A stretch of DNA of 64,000 nucleotides. It comes from Halichoerus grypus (Eukaryota; Chordata; Mammalia; Carnivora; Phocidae). The position numbers and the translations under genes were made by a program. Below the pieces are notes generated by a model, which worked only from the letters and a program-made list of their open reading frames with translations, had not been told where the DNA came from and ran no database searches. The stretch covers positions 97,750,294 to 97,814,293 of the forward strand of contig NC_135712.1 in assembly GCF_964656455.1 (NCBI RefSeq). Reading direction: 5' to 3'. Below, piece by piece: positions 24,136-36,540 of the stretch. The first letter of the stretch is position 1. Every line of letters starts with the position of its first letter.

Positions 24136-25866
24136 ATGCTGGATTGTAATACTTTTAATGTCCTTTTAAATATTGAGATTCCATAGCTCTAATGCTTTTT
24201 GCTTATAGATGAAAGAGACAGCAGTGTTCTCATTGAATATATCCCATTATATTGCTATCTTTGTTTCTGACAAGGCTTTAATCTCAGTCAAAATTCCTAG
24301 AGAGAACATATCAAGAACAGAAATGTAAAATGATCTCTTCCTAACCTTAGTAATTATGGCTGTTTTATATGTTTGGTAGCCAAAAGAAAGACATTAGCAG
24401 CTATTTATGGTTTGCTTTCTGATATTTTTTAAATATTTGGATTTTATGAATAAATACTTCCAAAGATCTGAAATCCAAAATGCCAGTACATGTTACATTC
24501 TCCCCCTGGATGAATGAGAGGATCATTAGGTATGTTACATTTTCTTTTTATGAAGTATTAAAACTTCAGGGAAGGTTAAAAATCTAACAGTTTTTTGAGG
24601 TAGCACTAAAGGGAAAACAAATATTTGACTACCTAATTCATGCAGCCTGGGTGAAATGACTGGACATACAGATGGTTAAATGTTAAATACAAAGCTAAGG
24701 GGGAAACCTCATGAAATATATTTGAGTATGCACTTCACTGAAATACATTAAAGGTACCCAAATATCAAAATCTTTATTAATAAGGTAGAAAAAGATGCAT
24801 GTTTTGGGGCATACCCAAACCCTTTATATTTGCCTTTGGAATTTGGACTCATTCATACTGTCAACACATGTACTCAAACAGTCTCCTCCTCCGTGTTGAA
24901 GTTGAATCCTTCCTGAGGAGACCATGCTGCTGACAGCCAAGAACAAAGTTAGGTGTTCCAGGGAAGCAAGTCTTGGGGTGACAGCCAATCTCCACAAAGC
25001 AGAGAGTTCTCTAAATAATAAAGAGTTGACTGTGATGGCAAAGTCTTCTTGCAGGTGCAGATGCATGTATTTTGGTATACAAGCAAACGCTTGCAGCTGG
25101 TTCCCCTATCCCACCACCACCACCTTATTTTTACAGTGTTCTAATCTTACTGGAGTTCTTACTTCAGGAATCTCATTACTCCAAAATGTTCCAGGTGTGG
25201 GATGGAGCAGGGAAGCAGAGAAGACAGGGAAGGGGGTAGTATAGAAATAAAAACAAAACAAAATAAAATAAAAATGGGGCAGGGAATTAAAGGCCCTTCT
25301 ATTTCCTAGGCCTTATTCTTGCCTTTAGCAATATAACTTGATGTATTCTATTCAAATTTAATGCCTGAAAATGAGCCTTCATGCATGCATTGCTGACATT
25401 TTCAGTAGTAAGTAAATAGACTACTCTATCAAATTGAAGCCCCAGACATCAATTAAGATATCTGTGTCATCACTGCAGTTTTTTGAAAGAAAGCATATTC
25501 CCTGGAGTTTTATTGGCTGAAATTCTTTTATTTCTATTAGTCTCCTGCATTTCACATTTATCTTTGTAATAAATTAGTTTTGATACAGTTTGTTAACAGA
25601 TCCTAAAAAACCATTGCACAACAACAATTTTGGAATACTTCATTCCCTGCCTGCAATACAGGAAATTTCCTCTTCAACAATACTTTTTATAATAAAATGC
25701 AAATCAGTAATTGATTTGTTTAAGTAGAGTTTTAGACAAAATTAAAGAGAGTAATTTCTCAAGCTCTGTAGTTCACTTATCAGTAGTAAATGAAAGCTAA
25801 AAATATAGGAGAGTAATTTGTAAAGCATCATTTTCTGATGTCTAGTCTAATAATTATACAAACCTA
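24136..25866. other. Intergenic, no gene seen
   Basis: Unique sequence. The open frames at 24824-25244 on both strands have no domain and no codon-like character. Confidence 0.6.
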
Positions 25867-25882
25867 GATTTTTCATATTCTT

Positions 25883-26087
25883 TTTTTAAAATTTTTTTTG
25901 AAGATTTTATTTATTTATTTGACAGAGAGAGACACAGCGAGAGAGGGAACACAAGCAGGGGGAGTGGGAGAGGAAGAAGCAGGCTTCCCGCAGAGCAGGG
26001 AGCCCGACGTGGGGCCCGATCCCAGGACCCGTGGATCATGACCTGAGCCGAAGGCAGACACATAACGACTGAGCCACCAGGCGCCCC
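25883..26087 (-). mobile_element. CAN-SINE
   Basis: Well-preserved reverse copy with one base missing in the head (GAGCCACCAGGCGCCCC). TSD GATTTTTCATATTCTT at 25867-25882 and 26088-26103. Confidence 0.96.
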
Positions 26088-26103
26088 GATTTTTCATATT
26101 CTT

Positions 26104-26836
26104 CTCAGTGTTGTGCGGATCATTCTTCTCAATGTTGTATAGATCAAATCAGACAAACAGTATTCTTTTCTTACTGATAAAGTTTTTCATATCTCTCAAA
26201 CTCAATACACTACATCTTTGGCCATTTTAATTTGTCCAATCTTGCAATACTGACAAAGGCTAGGGTGAATCTCCACTTTTATTTTTCAGAAACATTTCAA
26301 CATGGCATGGTGAAACCATGTGAAATACATCTGCAAAGCTGAAAAAGATGTATTCTAACAAATGTAATGGTAGATATGAAAAGTGTCTCTGAAATCGACA
26401 TGAAATCATAAGCGTGTCAGAATAATTCATTGCAATGAATTGTACTCAATTTTAATAAATGGGTTCAAATTTGACAAAGTCAGTCTTAGTGCATCTAATT
26501 TCCTTTATGTGAGATACCCATATAATAAGCTCCATTTGACAGTGGGAGATGGATGTTAGAAGATTCTGTGGAAAAAGTAGCAATCAGCGAGAATCTACCA
26601 AACTTACCAAACTTAAAAATCCATAAACATGTCAGAATAGAAGGTTACAAATGAGAAAAACCATGGAAATTTTGGTAATGAGAACTGGGTGGTACAAAAC
26701 TAGGTGAAATGACTGAAAATGACATGTTAAAGGAATAAAGATATCAGGTTAAGTTTCTAAGCTAAAGGACAGAATAGGCCTTTACTTTGATAAAAAGTCA
26801 TTACTTAGGAACCAAGTGAAATGATCAGTGTGATCG
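26104..26836. other. Intergenic, no gene seen
   Basis: AT-rich unique DNA with nothing recognised. Confidence 0.6.
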
Positions 26837-27312
26837 TGAAGGAGAACAGAATATGCCACCCCAAAATAATGTACTTTGTCATGTGGATTATTTTGAGCTG
26901 AAGGCAATCAAGACCCAGCCGACTCAAAAACTTTTACCTGTCTCTTAACTCCTAAAATCATTTAGATGGGGGTCTGGCCCAGAAAGAGAGCTATTATCAG
27001 AGATCACTCTCTTATCTGAAAGATTTTCCTGCATGCGAAGGCAAACATCTGATAATCAAACACCCGCTCTTCTCATCTTTCTATGAATTGCCCTCCTCCG
27101 CTTTGAAACCCCAAGCCCTATCCCATTCCTTAGCTCAGGATGGCATTTAAGCCTCAATTGCCTGACTGCCTTCAGGTCTCATATTTATATGGAGCTTCTG
27201 TGCCTACGAAATTAAATTTGTTTTTCTCCTATCAATCTTGTCTTTTGTCAATTTAATTATTAGACCAGCCAAAGAACCTAGAAGGATAGAAGAAAAATTT
27301 TTCTGCCCAACA
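26837..27312 (+). mobile_element. Solo LTR, ERV1 (gammaretrovirus-like)
   Basis: About 476 bases from TGAAGGAGAACAGAATATGC to TTTTTCTGCCCAACA. Contains TTTATATGGAGCTTCTGTG, a poly(A)-signal-like AAATTAAATTTG (27211 region) and the usual late block CCAGCCAAAGAACCTAGAAG. Flanks ATCG / ATCA suggest a degraded 4-base TSD. No internal retroviral genes remain. Confidence 0.75.
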
Positions 27313-29450
27313 ATCATTTAGTCAGACAATCCTGTTCCTTTTCTTCCCCCCCTACCATCAGGATTGTTATCAGGATTCAATACACAGCAAGTCGGTAGTA
27401 ATGTTATTGTTACTGTTACATACATGCCTCAAGGGCAAGGTTTGCTCTTTTGCATTATTTATAAACCCACTTAATGTTTGGCACAAAGCTCTGCATATGA
27501 ATACTACACGCCTAAAGAGCAATGATGATAGGTGTCTCTGAAATTTACATACAAAATCATGAATCTGTAAAGTCATACTGTAAAGTGCTCTTTTTAGGAT
27601 TCAGCCACCATTTGTTTCTCAGTGTGGCTAGTCAAGAATAGAAGGTGAGAAGGCAAGTGGAGAAGCTCAAGAAATGACAGCTAAAAAATAATTTAGATAA
27701 AACCAAAACCAAGGAAAATTATTTTCTAGCTTTTAAAAGGGCCTGGAAAAGTGCTTCTTGTATCTACCTGAATGTAAAGCATGCAACACCCTACTCCAGA
27801 ACCTCTGCAGAAGGAAATCATCAGGCTACATCTACATAGGTGACTTGTCTGCAATGTTTGCTGAAGAAGATTTCAATAATAACCTTCTGGTATCTAAATG
27901 ACTTGTATTAAAAAGACAGGGACTAGCTGTTCCGTCCTCACTGAGATCAAGCGAGAAGGTGTGGGCTTATACGGCAGGAGAGATTTTGGAAAGGGTTTAG
28001 CTAAGAATTTCACAGTGCAGGTAACTGCTCATGGCAACGGATTAGCCAGGGAAGGTATGACATAGCTTCTTTGAAAGTGCTTTGAAACTGTAAAGATTCT
28101 CATCTCATCCTGAAAAAAATCACTTCTCAAGCTCTTCTTTAGCCCTCTAAGATTTTAAGATTGTAAAGGGCCAAGTAAAATTACAGTTATAGAGAACTTA
28201 TAGGTTATATTTAACCAGAAAAAGCCTATTAATAAACTAGGAATGCCACGTTTCCTATCAGTCAAATATCAAGCTTCCTTTAAGTTTATTATTCAGTAAC
28301 AGATCGATAAAATTAGTTGGCACTAATTTTTCTGCAGCTGAAGGGACAGCAAGGGATTTAATACCTTCAATAATAATTTAAAATATCTTCAATGATAACT
28401 TCAAAGAAACTAATGTCAAGAGGTTTACTAATTCCTGACGAAAAAAGAAAACACACAGTTTTAGAGAACATTGGCGTGAAATATTAGATATATTTTCTTT
28501 AGAAAATCACATCAAATACCTACAATACAAAAACAACAACAAAAAAACCCACATGTCCTAAAACCTTTGGTATCATTTTAAAGAATTAGTAATGAATGTT
28601 TTCCATAGAGAAAGTTACAAAATGTTTCTGTCAAGTATTAAAAATAATGAATACATGAGTTGAAAAGTAATTAACTCAAAAAGTATTTCTTAAGAATTCT
28701 CTTTGAATGAGGCTCTTATGTAGTAGTCAAAATCAATTTAATCAACTGTTATCCTGTATAAAAGGCTGGAAGAATTCAATAGAAATACAGAGAAGGTAGG
28801 AACTAATCCTAAGATATCGCACTTAAAGAGAGTTAAATCAAAAATTCAAATCAAATTTTTTAGTTTAGGTAGTGTACTTATGATTATGATATACAGGCAT
28901 CAAGGATCCAGTGCATTTACTTTCATGATCAACTTACTTCAAAGCACATCCTACCTCTGACAGTAAACCTTTACTGTCTGCCATTTCTGTTCAGTCAACA
29001 CAGTGTTATTTTTGCTTTTGATTTCAAGTGCCCATAACGTATTTCATATTTCAAATGACCTGGGGAAATGAAGCCTTCACACCCCAAGGTGTTTTTACAT
29101 TCTGACAGTTTCCAGTCATGCTCTCTCCCCCTGGAGGGCTCGGTCTACGCTCAACCAGTATCTGCTGACTGACAAATTTCTATGTCTCATCTTAAACTTT
29201 TCATCCTCCTTTCAGCCTATTTTTTCTAGTTGCCTTTATCTCTGGTTGCCATTTAATATATCATCAAAATCACCAAGGGAATTTGTTAAAAACAAAGACA
29301 GTGACCCTCCTCAGATTCTGAATCTGAATCTCCTAGACTTGTGTCTGGGACTTGGACTAACAAGCAAGCCTTCTGCCAGTACCTAAACTAAGGGACTCCC
29401 AAGCTTTATCAGCATGAGATTGTACTTTATGACATATCTATCTAAAATTG
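27313..29450. other. Intergenic, no gene seen
   Basis: Unique AT-rich sequence; a few weak old-repeat resemblances that I could not name. Confidence 0.6.
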
Positions 29451-29458
29451 AGTCCTGA

Positions 29459-29657
29459 GGCATCTGGGTGGCTCAGTCGGTTAAGCGGCTGCCTTCGGCT
29501 CAGGTCATGATCGCAGGGTCCTGGGATCGAGCCCGCATCAGGCTCCTTGCTCAGCGGGGAGCCTGCTTCTCCCTCTCCCTCTGTCTGCCTGCCACTCCCC
29601 CTGCTTGTGCTCTCTCTCTCTGTGTGTCAAATAAAGTCTTAAAAAAAATAAAAAAAA
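29459..29657 (+). mobile_element. CAN-SINE
   Basis: GGCATCTGGGTGGCTCAGTC head to AAATAAAGTCTTA8 tail; flanks AAAATTGAGTCCTGAG / AAGATTGAGTCCTAGG are the TSD. Confidence 0.95.
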
Positions 29658-29704
29658 TAAGATTGAGTCCTAGGATACATTCCTTAGGACCTCAGTCTCC
29701 CTAT

Positions 29705-29830
29705 AGTATTTAAGTTAATTGTCACAAAAACCCTAAGCAGTGAGAATTACTGTTTCTATTTTACACAAGAGGATGCTGAGGCTCAAAGAAATTAAGTATT
29801 AGGTAGAGCTATGAGCACTGCCAGCATACT
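29705..29830 (-). mobile_element. MIR relic
   Basis: Reverse MIR: ATTTTACACAAGAGGATGCT then GAGGCTCAAAGAAATTAAGT. Confidence 0.7.
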
Positions 29831-29864
29831 GTGTAGACTATATGGTGGGATGAAAAAGACAAAA

Positions 29865-29995
29865 GACCCAGAAGTGAAACTTACATTTGAATCCCAGGAG
29901 GGCCACTAATGCAGCCTGATCTTGCCATTCAACCTCTTTGAGCCCCAATTAATCACAGAAAAATGGTGATTCTAATGCTGACCTTTGTAGGTCAT
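29865..29995 (+). mobile_element. MIR relic
   Basis: CATTTGAATCCCAGGAGGGC, GATCTTGCCATTCAACCTCT, AAAATGGTGATTCTAATGC. Confidence 0.65.
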
Positions 29996-30219
29996 AGCAT
30001 ATCATTGTCACTCAAGAGATAATAATCCATTTCCATCTGCAATTCTATTTTTTCCTTATTATTTCCTTAAGCCTGAATGTATTTTAAAATGCTTCTTTTG
30101 GCCTATTTACTTCTGAGTAGAAATACAGTCTTACCTTTTAACAACCGTATTATTAGATGTTAATCAGTTATCTAAATATGATTATTCAGGAGGTTGATCT
30201 GTAATGTAAAGCAACATAT

Positions 30220-30680
30220 CAAACCTGTTTAAAATGGAAATGATAGGAGAATTTCCAAAATTAGGAGAATATTAAACAAAAGTAAAATTATTAAATAAAA
30301 TTATGATACAGCCACACAGTATAATAATATGCAAGCACTGAAAATTATATTTTTTTAAAGAACTGCTAATAACATAATAAAATAAAAACACACAATAGGA
30401 CATGAAACTATATTTATTACATAATTCCATGATCAAACGTGTGTACAGAAGCATATGTATGAACATATGTACATGCAATTGTGTCAAAAGAGAGAAAGGA
30501 AATATGCCAAAGTATTAATAATAGTTCTTCCTGGCTTGACTAATTACTTTTGTTTTTTGTTTTCTTCTTTGTAGTTAGTTTGGATTTCACACATTTGCTA
30601 TAAAATTAAGTGTACTTTTTATAATGAGAAAAAGTAAACCTCATATAAATGAAATATATAAATAAAACAAAACAAAACAT
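30220..30680 (+). mobile_element. Old LINE-1 3' end (L1M-type)
   Basis: TATGATACAGCCACACAGTA (the 'genomic position/last-exon' L1 motif), ...GGACATGAAACTATATTT..., TTTTCTTCTTTGTAGTTAG and a tail near 30630-30680 follow the order of old L1M/L1ME 3' ends. Strongly diverged. Confidence 0.6.
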
Positions 30681-31074
30681 GCTGTAAAGTGAGCAAAATG
30701 AGGCAATGCTAGCATTTGCTTCTTTTTACCTTGAGGTCGTAATGAGAATATATTTCTTACAAGGGTTTCTTTAACTTCTGTTATACCCAACACTGTAAAA
30801 TGTTCAAAGAAAGATAAAGATCCTCTCAGATTACACACATTTTAAGTTTCTCTCTGACCATATTTGCCTTCCATGAGAATTCTACAAACACAATATCTGC
30901 AACAGAAGGTTCTAAAATCAGGGAACAAACTGTTCTTAACTGTGTGGGGTAGTTTCTCACTTACACAGAAACCAGCCTTTCCCAAAGAAAACTGCAATGC
31001 CCCCATCCCAACATTTAGTACAAGTCTACCCTCTCCTGGGCACTGTTCTAGGTCTTCCATTTTCATTATTCTTC

Positions 31075-31200
31075 CTTCTGTGGCCTTGGGCAAATAACTT
31101 GACCTTTCTGTGCTTCTATTTCCTATATAAAATAGATAATAGTACCGATTTGATAAGGCATTTTTATTTTGAAGATTAACTCGGTTGATATTTAGAAAGC
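31075..31200 (+). mobile_element. MIR relic
   Basis: GGCCTTGGGCAAATAACTTG, CTGTGCTTCTATTTCC and AAAATAGATAATAGTACC. Confidence 0.8.
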
Positions 31201-31215
31201 CCCCAAGAAGATAAT

Positions 31216-31335
31216 CATAGTACAATAGTAATAATAATAACAATAGGTATTATTTTTAACCTTAACAACCATGTTTAAAGAACAGGTATATAATTGCCTC
31301 AGACAGCTGATGAGGACACTGGGACCGAGAGTTTA
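31216..31335 (-). mobile_element. MIR relic
   Basis: Reverse MIR second half: AATAGGTATTATTTTTAACC, CTGATGAGGACACTGGGACC. Confidence 0.55.
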
Positions 31336-31399
31336 GGTTATCTCTCATCTTATGTGTGCCAAGAGTCAAACGCAACTTTCACTGACACCAAAGCCACTA

Positions 31400-31700
31400 C
31401 GTATCCTTGAAATCATCATGCAACAGACAATATTCATATATAGTCACAAACCTATTGTAAGCCAGACACAGAAACCGAGCAATATTGGACAAGACTCAGT
31501 TGTTGCCTTCAGTCTAGTGAAGAGAGCAGGCAGGTCTTCAAGCAGTAAGTATGGTGGCAAGGATGAGAATATGAGGCTGTAATAGCAGAGAGAAAGGTGC
31601 TAAGTGTATCGAGAGGGGTTGGGCAAAGCTACCTGGAAGAAGCAACACTTCAGCAGAGATCTGAAGAATGAGTCAGAGTTAACCAGTAAGCTGCTGAGGA
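31400..31700 (-). mobile_element. L2-type LINE relic
   Basis: AAGGTGCTAAGTGTATCGAG, GGGCAAAGCTACCTGGAAGA and AGCAGAGATCTGAAGAATGA resemble the reverse L2-type 3' region. Confidence 0.5.
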
Positions 31701-34350
31701 ACAACAATCAGTTGGCATTTGCTCCCTGGTGTTCTGTGCTGGAACTCTGGAGCTGCCAACGCTAACTTCATGCCAGGTGACAAATGATCTGAGTGCCCAC
31801 AGCTGCAGCTGCCGCTCTATACCCTCTCCCTCCTACTTCCATCGTTAATGAGCCAGAGACCAGAAAAGAATACATCTTAGTAACCAAGAGCTCTTCTGTT
31901 AGCCTTTGGTCCAGAGATACAAGAAACGTTCTTCACTCCTGTTAACAATACAGCTACAGATCCTTTATTATTTTCCTCTAGCACTTGCTAAAATAGAAGT
32001 TTGCTGCTATGAACTCTCATTTTTATTCATCTTGGTAGCAGGTTGTTGTATGCTCATAAATGTACTCATTATAAAAAAATACATGATTTTTTCTTCCAGG
32101 AACAACTTTAAAGCATGTCAGTGCCCTAAGGGCCCTTAAGGTTAATTCTTGCTGCTAGGAACACTTCTGATTTGCCCTAACTTCCAGCAGTTCTGACTTT
32201 GGAATATTCTGCCTGCAGTTACACAACAGCCCAGAGACACAGGTGTGTCGGAAGGTATCTCTTCCAGATGTAACTAGCTTTGCTGCGTGAAGGCAAAGTT
32301 TGTGCCTTTATAGATACCTCTGTATTTCAAATATTATTTTTAAAAATCTCATTTCAAACACTTGATTTAAAGAAAAGCAAACTTTCCTTCCTGCTGTGGT
32401 GTGTCATTTTCAGTACACAGAGCTTTTAGAAAGACTTCCATTTTGCCCCTTAGAAGTCACTGCTATATGTCTGAATCTACTTATTTGAATTTGTGAGGAA
32501 AAAAAAAGAATTTAATCTTTATTTAATTGTCAGAAACCAAACTTCAGTGCTGTTTGCGACTGGCAGTATGTTTAGTTTAACAGGGAGATTCAAAAGAAGC
32601 ATGGAAACGGTTTCTTTCCTTTAAGGAGTTTACAGTTTAGTTGGAAAGGCAAAAGAAATCATGTTAAACTGACTCAGTGACACTGACTATAGAAAGCAGC
32701 GACATCAGGACACCAGAGGAAGAAGAAAACTTTTCTCTATACTAAGAAAAAGGAGTATAATACGGAATCTAGTAGTAGAATATTTTCATTATTGTGTATA
32801 TCTTATATTTGTATATTTTTGAAAGCTAGCCTTCCAAAGAATAAAGAAAAAGCCCCCAGTATATTTTCCAAGGCACTGTATTTGTGTCTTTCAAAATGAT
32901 CATTTAAAGAAACTTACATGCTCTCCTGAAACAAGTTTTTAAAAAATTTAAAGAATCTTGCCAAACTAGCTCCACTATATGAAGAAAAATCTATTTCAAT
33001 TGCTATAGAAAACACAACAGCTTTAAGTCAACCACTAGGGGGAAAACCTGCAGTACACACTGCAGTATGTTTCTCCGAAACTGAATATCCAGCTTTATTT
33101 GAACAAGATATGCTTCCCCTAATCCGTTAGTCTCCTGGCCAAGCCATGCCCTAGGGCTTAGAATAAGGTAAAAATCCTAGGTCACTATATGTTACCATCT
33201 CCTCTTGCACAGGCTAAAAATAAAGCATTAGCAGCATGTCCAATAGGATGGAGACCAAGACTGGTGTGAAAATTTGCCGTATTGACAAGGATGAGAGAAA
33301 AAGCCTGACTCTGTGCTCATTAGCTCAAAGTGAATCAAATCCTGCATCCTCAGTTTAATTAACACATATAAACCCCATCAACATATATTTTTAAACAGAG
33401 AAATTCTATCCTTGCATATGCATTTTTAAATGAATCATATAAAAGTAAATTATGATATATAAGTTATCCTCACAGAAGAGAGGTCTCTCTTGGGCAAAAG
33501 GGGAAAACCCAGGTGTTTATTTTTTAATGTTGTTGGTTCAAGGACACTGTTTTTTGGCTTTTTTTATTTGTATGACACTATACATTCATTTATAATCTGG
33601 TTGAGTGAACCATATTTATAATTCCTTTAAAATGTCTATTTATTTTCATTTAATATCATCCTTTCAAATGACAAAAAAAATATTTTCTTCACTAATTTCT
33701 TCACATGTGCCGGTCACTGCCCATAAAAGCTTTAGATATTATTACACAGGGATAGAGAAAAGGATTACCTCCGTGTATGAGGGCTGGGACCCCAAGCATG
33801 CTACTTCAGTGCCCCCTAAAACTATGGAAGCAAAGAGCTAATGCTCTCCTAAGTGATAACTTTGCACCCCCCAGAAATATAAAGAGGCTCTAGAGAGTAT
33901 GACCTGTAGTAAGTTGCAGACTACCAGATACTGGAGGCATTCACATAAGAAGGTAAATACATACTACAGGGTGCAAAGACATTCCCCAAACTCTTCAACT
34001 GTTTTCCTGACTTTATTTGTTTAATATGTGTTATATACCTATTATATTTCTACTGTAGAGATATGAAAACAACCTGGTGAATTCTGCCTGAATATTTACA
34101 CAGTTTATAATTATCCTAGTAATCCCTTTCAAAATGTAAAGGAACGACTATTCATATAAGAGGTTAAAAACAGATTAAGATTAAACATCAATAGTGGCTA
34201 TTCTAGGGAACTTGCTTTTCATTACCTGAGCCATAAGGGGAATCAGCTGCAACAATAGTTCTATAGAGCTGGTAAATTTTGGGGATGTTAATCATTAATG
34301 AGTAGTAGGAAACCTAAATGTAAATAATATAGAATCCTGGCCTTATCCCC
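31700..34350. other. Intergenic, no gene seen
   Basis: Unique AT-rich sequence. A partial CTCF-like CCACTAGGGGGAAA lies at 33032-33045. No supported gene. Confidence 0.6.
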
Positions 34351-34354
34351 ACTT

Positions 34355-34500
34355 TACCATTCATTCACTCATACAGTAGATACTTTTTCCAAGAAATTTC
34401 TAGGTTCTGTGGATGTAATAATGAAAAAGATTTCCATATCTTGGAACTTATATTTTAATATGGTAGATATACAATAAGTAAATCATAAAGTTATTGTAAA
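34355..34500 (-). mobile_element. L2 relic
   Basis: CATTCATTCACTCATACAGT, then TTCTAGGTTCTGTGGATGTA and TTGGAACTTATATTTTAATA, is the reverse L2 3' end. Confidence 0.65.
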
Positions 34501-34799
34501 GCCTCACACTGGCTCTTGCTATTATGCACAACACTCAATATTTCTGAAAGAGTACTTAATGCCTATATTGTTAGTGGCACTCGGGATAAACTAATGATGA
34601 AAACCCAAAATGTTCAAGGTCATCCGCCCCACCACACACACACCTGTATAATAATATCTCCTACTGCTCACTCCCGAGCTCAGTGAAGAAAGCAGTACCC
34701 AAGACAAACTAAGTTCCTGACTGGACATTATCTTTACTCACCAAAATTGATCTTCCCACCCATCCCTTGAGAGGAGTACCTTATAATATAAAGTCCCTA

Positions 34800-35035
34800 A
34801 GCCAGATTTCTCCCTCCACTTAAATGCTATACACCTTGGGCTTACACCTCTCTAATAGCACTTATTTTGATTTGTATTTTCTTATATATTCATGTTCATA
34901 AAAATGCCCACCTAGTCATTTGACTGGCAACTTTTTGAAGGCAGGGACTGTTTCTAACTTTTCTTGGTATCTCTGGCTTTATTTGGCATACTGTCTTAAA
35001 CAGGTCTCAATTCATATTTCTTATGTTGAATTGTG
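34800..35035 (+). mobile_element. L2 relic
   Basis: CAACTTTTTGAAGGCAGGGA, CTTGGTATCTCTGGCTTTAT and TTCTTATGTTGAATT are the forward L2 3' end. Confidence 0.7.
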
Positions 35036-36229
35036 TTATATTTGCTCTGTGCAATGGCAGGACATAAAATTCAATACCTGATTCAGGTACAAATCTGTTA
35101 CAAAGGAATACATACAAGTTTATAGGTAGCCTAACGTTAGTTTTAGAGTAATAATACTAAGAGTAAAGCCTCAGCCTCTGTAATTTCCAATGCAGTTCTG
35201 AAGTTTTGGGTCTTTCTGTCGGCTGACTAGTTTCTAATATAAACGCCCAGTCAGAACTCCCATGTTTTCAGAGCTCTTGTGCATTCCAGCTATAGTAACC
35301 TCAAGTCTAGGGAATCTAGATTTATGTATCTATGCATTCTATTTCCATATAAGCACTTCAGCCAATATTTTATGTTCAAAATATAAGAATCAAACTTTTC
35401 CTCAGAATTTAAAAGCACAAACTAAGTGCACAACTGAATGAAACTTGGGAAATTTAAAATGTAACACTGAAACAGTTCAAAGAATTAAACAGTCTTTAAA
35501 TTCAGATTTACTTTTTTAGCAATAGATGATCTTCACACTAAGTTACTAGATAGAAATACTGAGTATGAAGGTGTGAAAAATCTATCCATATGCAACACAT
35601 GCATTTTTATAACTGCAATTATTCTGCATGTAAGTGACATATATATGTTATCGTCTACACATAGACAACACATGTTCACATGGCATATTAGGCCATACAA
35701 AATGTACATACACAAGATATGTATTTTTCATCATTAGTATTTTCATAGCTACACAATATTTTTTCTAGCACACAGATATGAAAATCATTCATATTTTACA
35801 GGTGTGTTTATGTCTACACCTATAGGTAGGTAAAAGTGATTTAATATCTAGTCCACCGTAGTTAAACATACATTGTTTTCTATTGTCTTTTAAAAGTCCT
35901 ATCTGGTAAAACCACATGGTAATATGGTTTAGGTTTACTTCTTTTTTTTCTCTAACAAAGAAAACATAAAAGTATTTTGGTGCCATTATGTTTTTCTTTA
36001 CACTATTAGTCAGATCATATTTCTACCAATAGACAATGTTCTGCAAAGCTTTTATTATATCATGTTGGAAAATGAAAGATTGTGACCTCAAACCCCCATG
36101 ATCCAGGTGAAAATGAAATGAGTGTATACACGTAGGCACAATTCAGGACACAGAACGTTTGGTACACAAAGAATGATGAGACGGGTTCCTACCCAGCACA
36201 ATTACAATTCAGTAGTTTCTCTCGCACGT
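35036..36229. other. Intergenic, no gene seen
   Basis: AT-rich unique DNA leading to the orphan CpG patch. Confidence 0.6.
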
Positions 36230-36540
36230 ACCAGCTCAGCTGCCCACGATCCACGCTGCTTTTAAATACTACAAAGCAATTTACACTCCAACTGCCGCCC
36301 GCTTAAGTTCTTCCTTTTGCGCTCAGAAATGGAAATACTTGGACAGTGAGTGATGCCCTGTTGCAGCTGCCTCCCCGAGTCCTTCAGCAACCCACCTCTG
36401 AGCCGCGCTGGGTTAAGCCCCTCCGCTCCAAGCTCATTCTCCCCACCAGCCGGCAACTGGTCGGCCGCTGGGCGGAGAGAACGGGCACCAGGACGCCATC
36501 TGGAGGCGCCTCGAGGCAGCTGCACAAACTTAAAACAACT
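36230..36540. promoter_or_regulatory. Orphan CpG-rich patch
   Basis: About 300 bases with roughly 18 CpGs sit in AT-rich intergenic DNA. The patch contains CAGCTG E-boxes (36365 and 36519 regions) and a CTCF-like CCATCTGGAGGCGC near 36496. A TATA-like TTTTAAATAC lies at its left edge (36260). Open frames on both strands across it look like chance products of GC-rich DNA. No gene is visible nearby, so it may be a lncRNA promoter or a distal enhancer. Confidence 0.4.

Noticed and set aside
29459..29530. tRNA-like heads of CAN-SINEs as tRNA genes
   Set aside because: A- and B-box-like sequences are present but are followed by the SINE body and tail; they are retroposons, not tRNA genes.
33032..33045. 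CTCF-like motif CCACTAGGGGGAAA
   Set aside because: The left half is good but the GGCRS end is missing.
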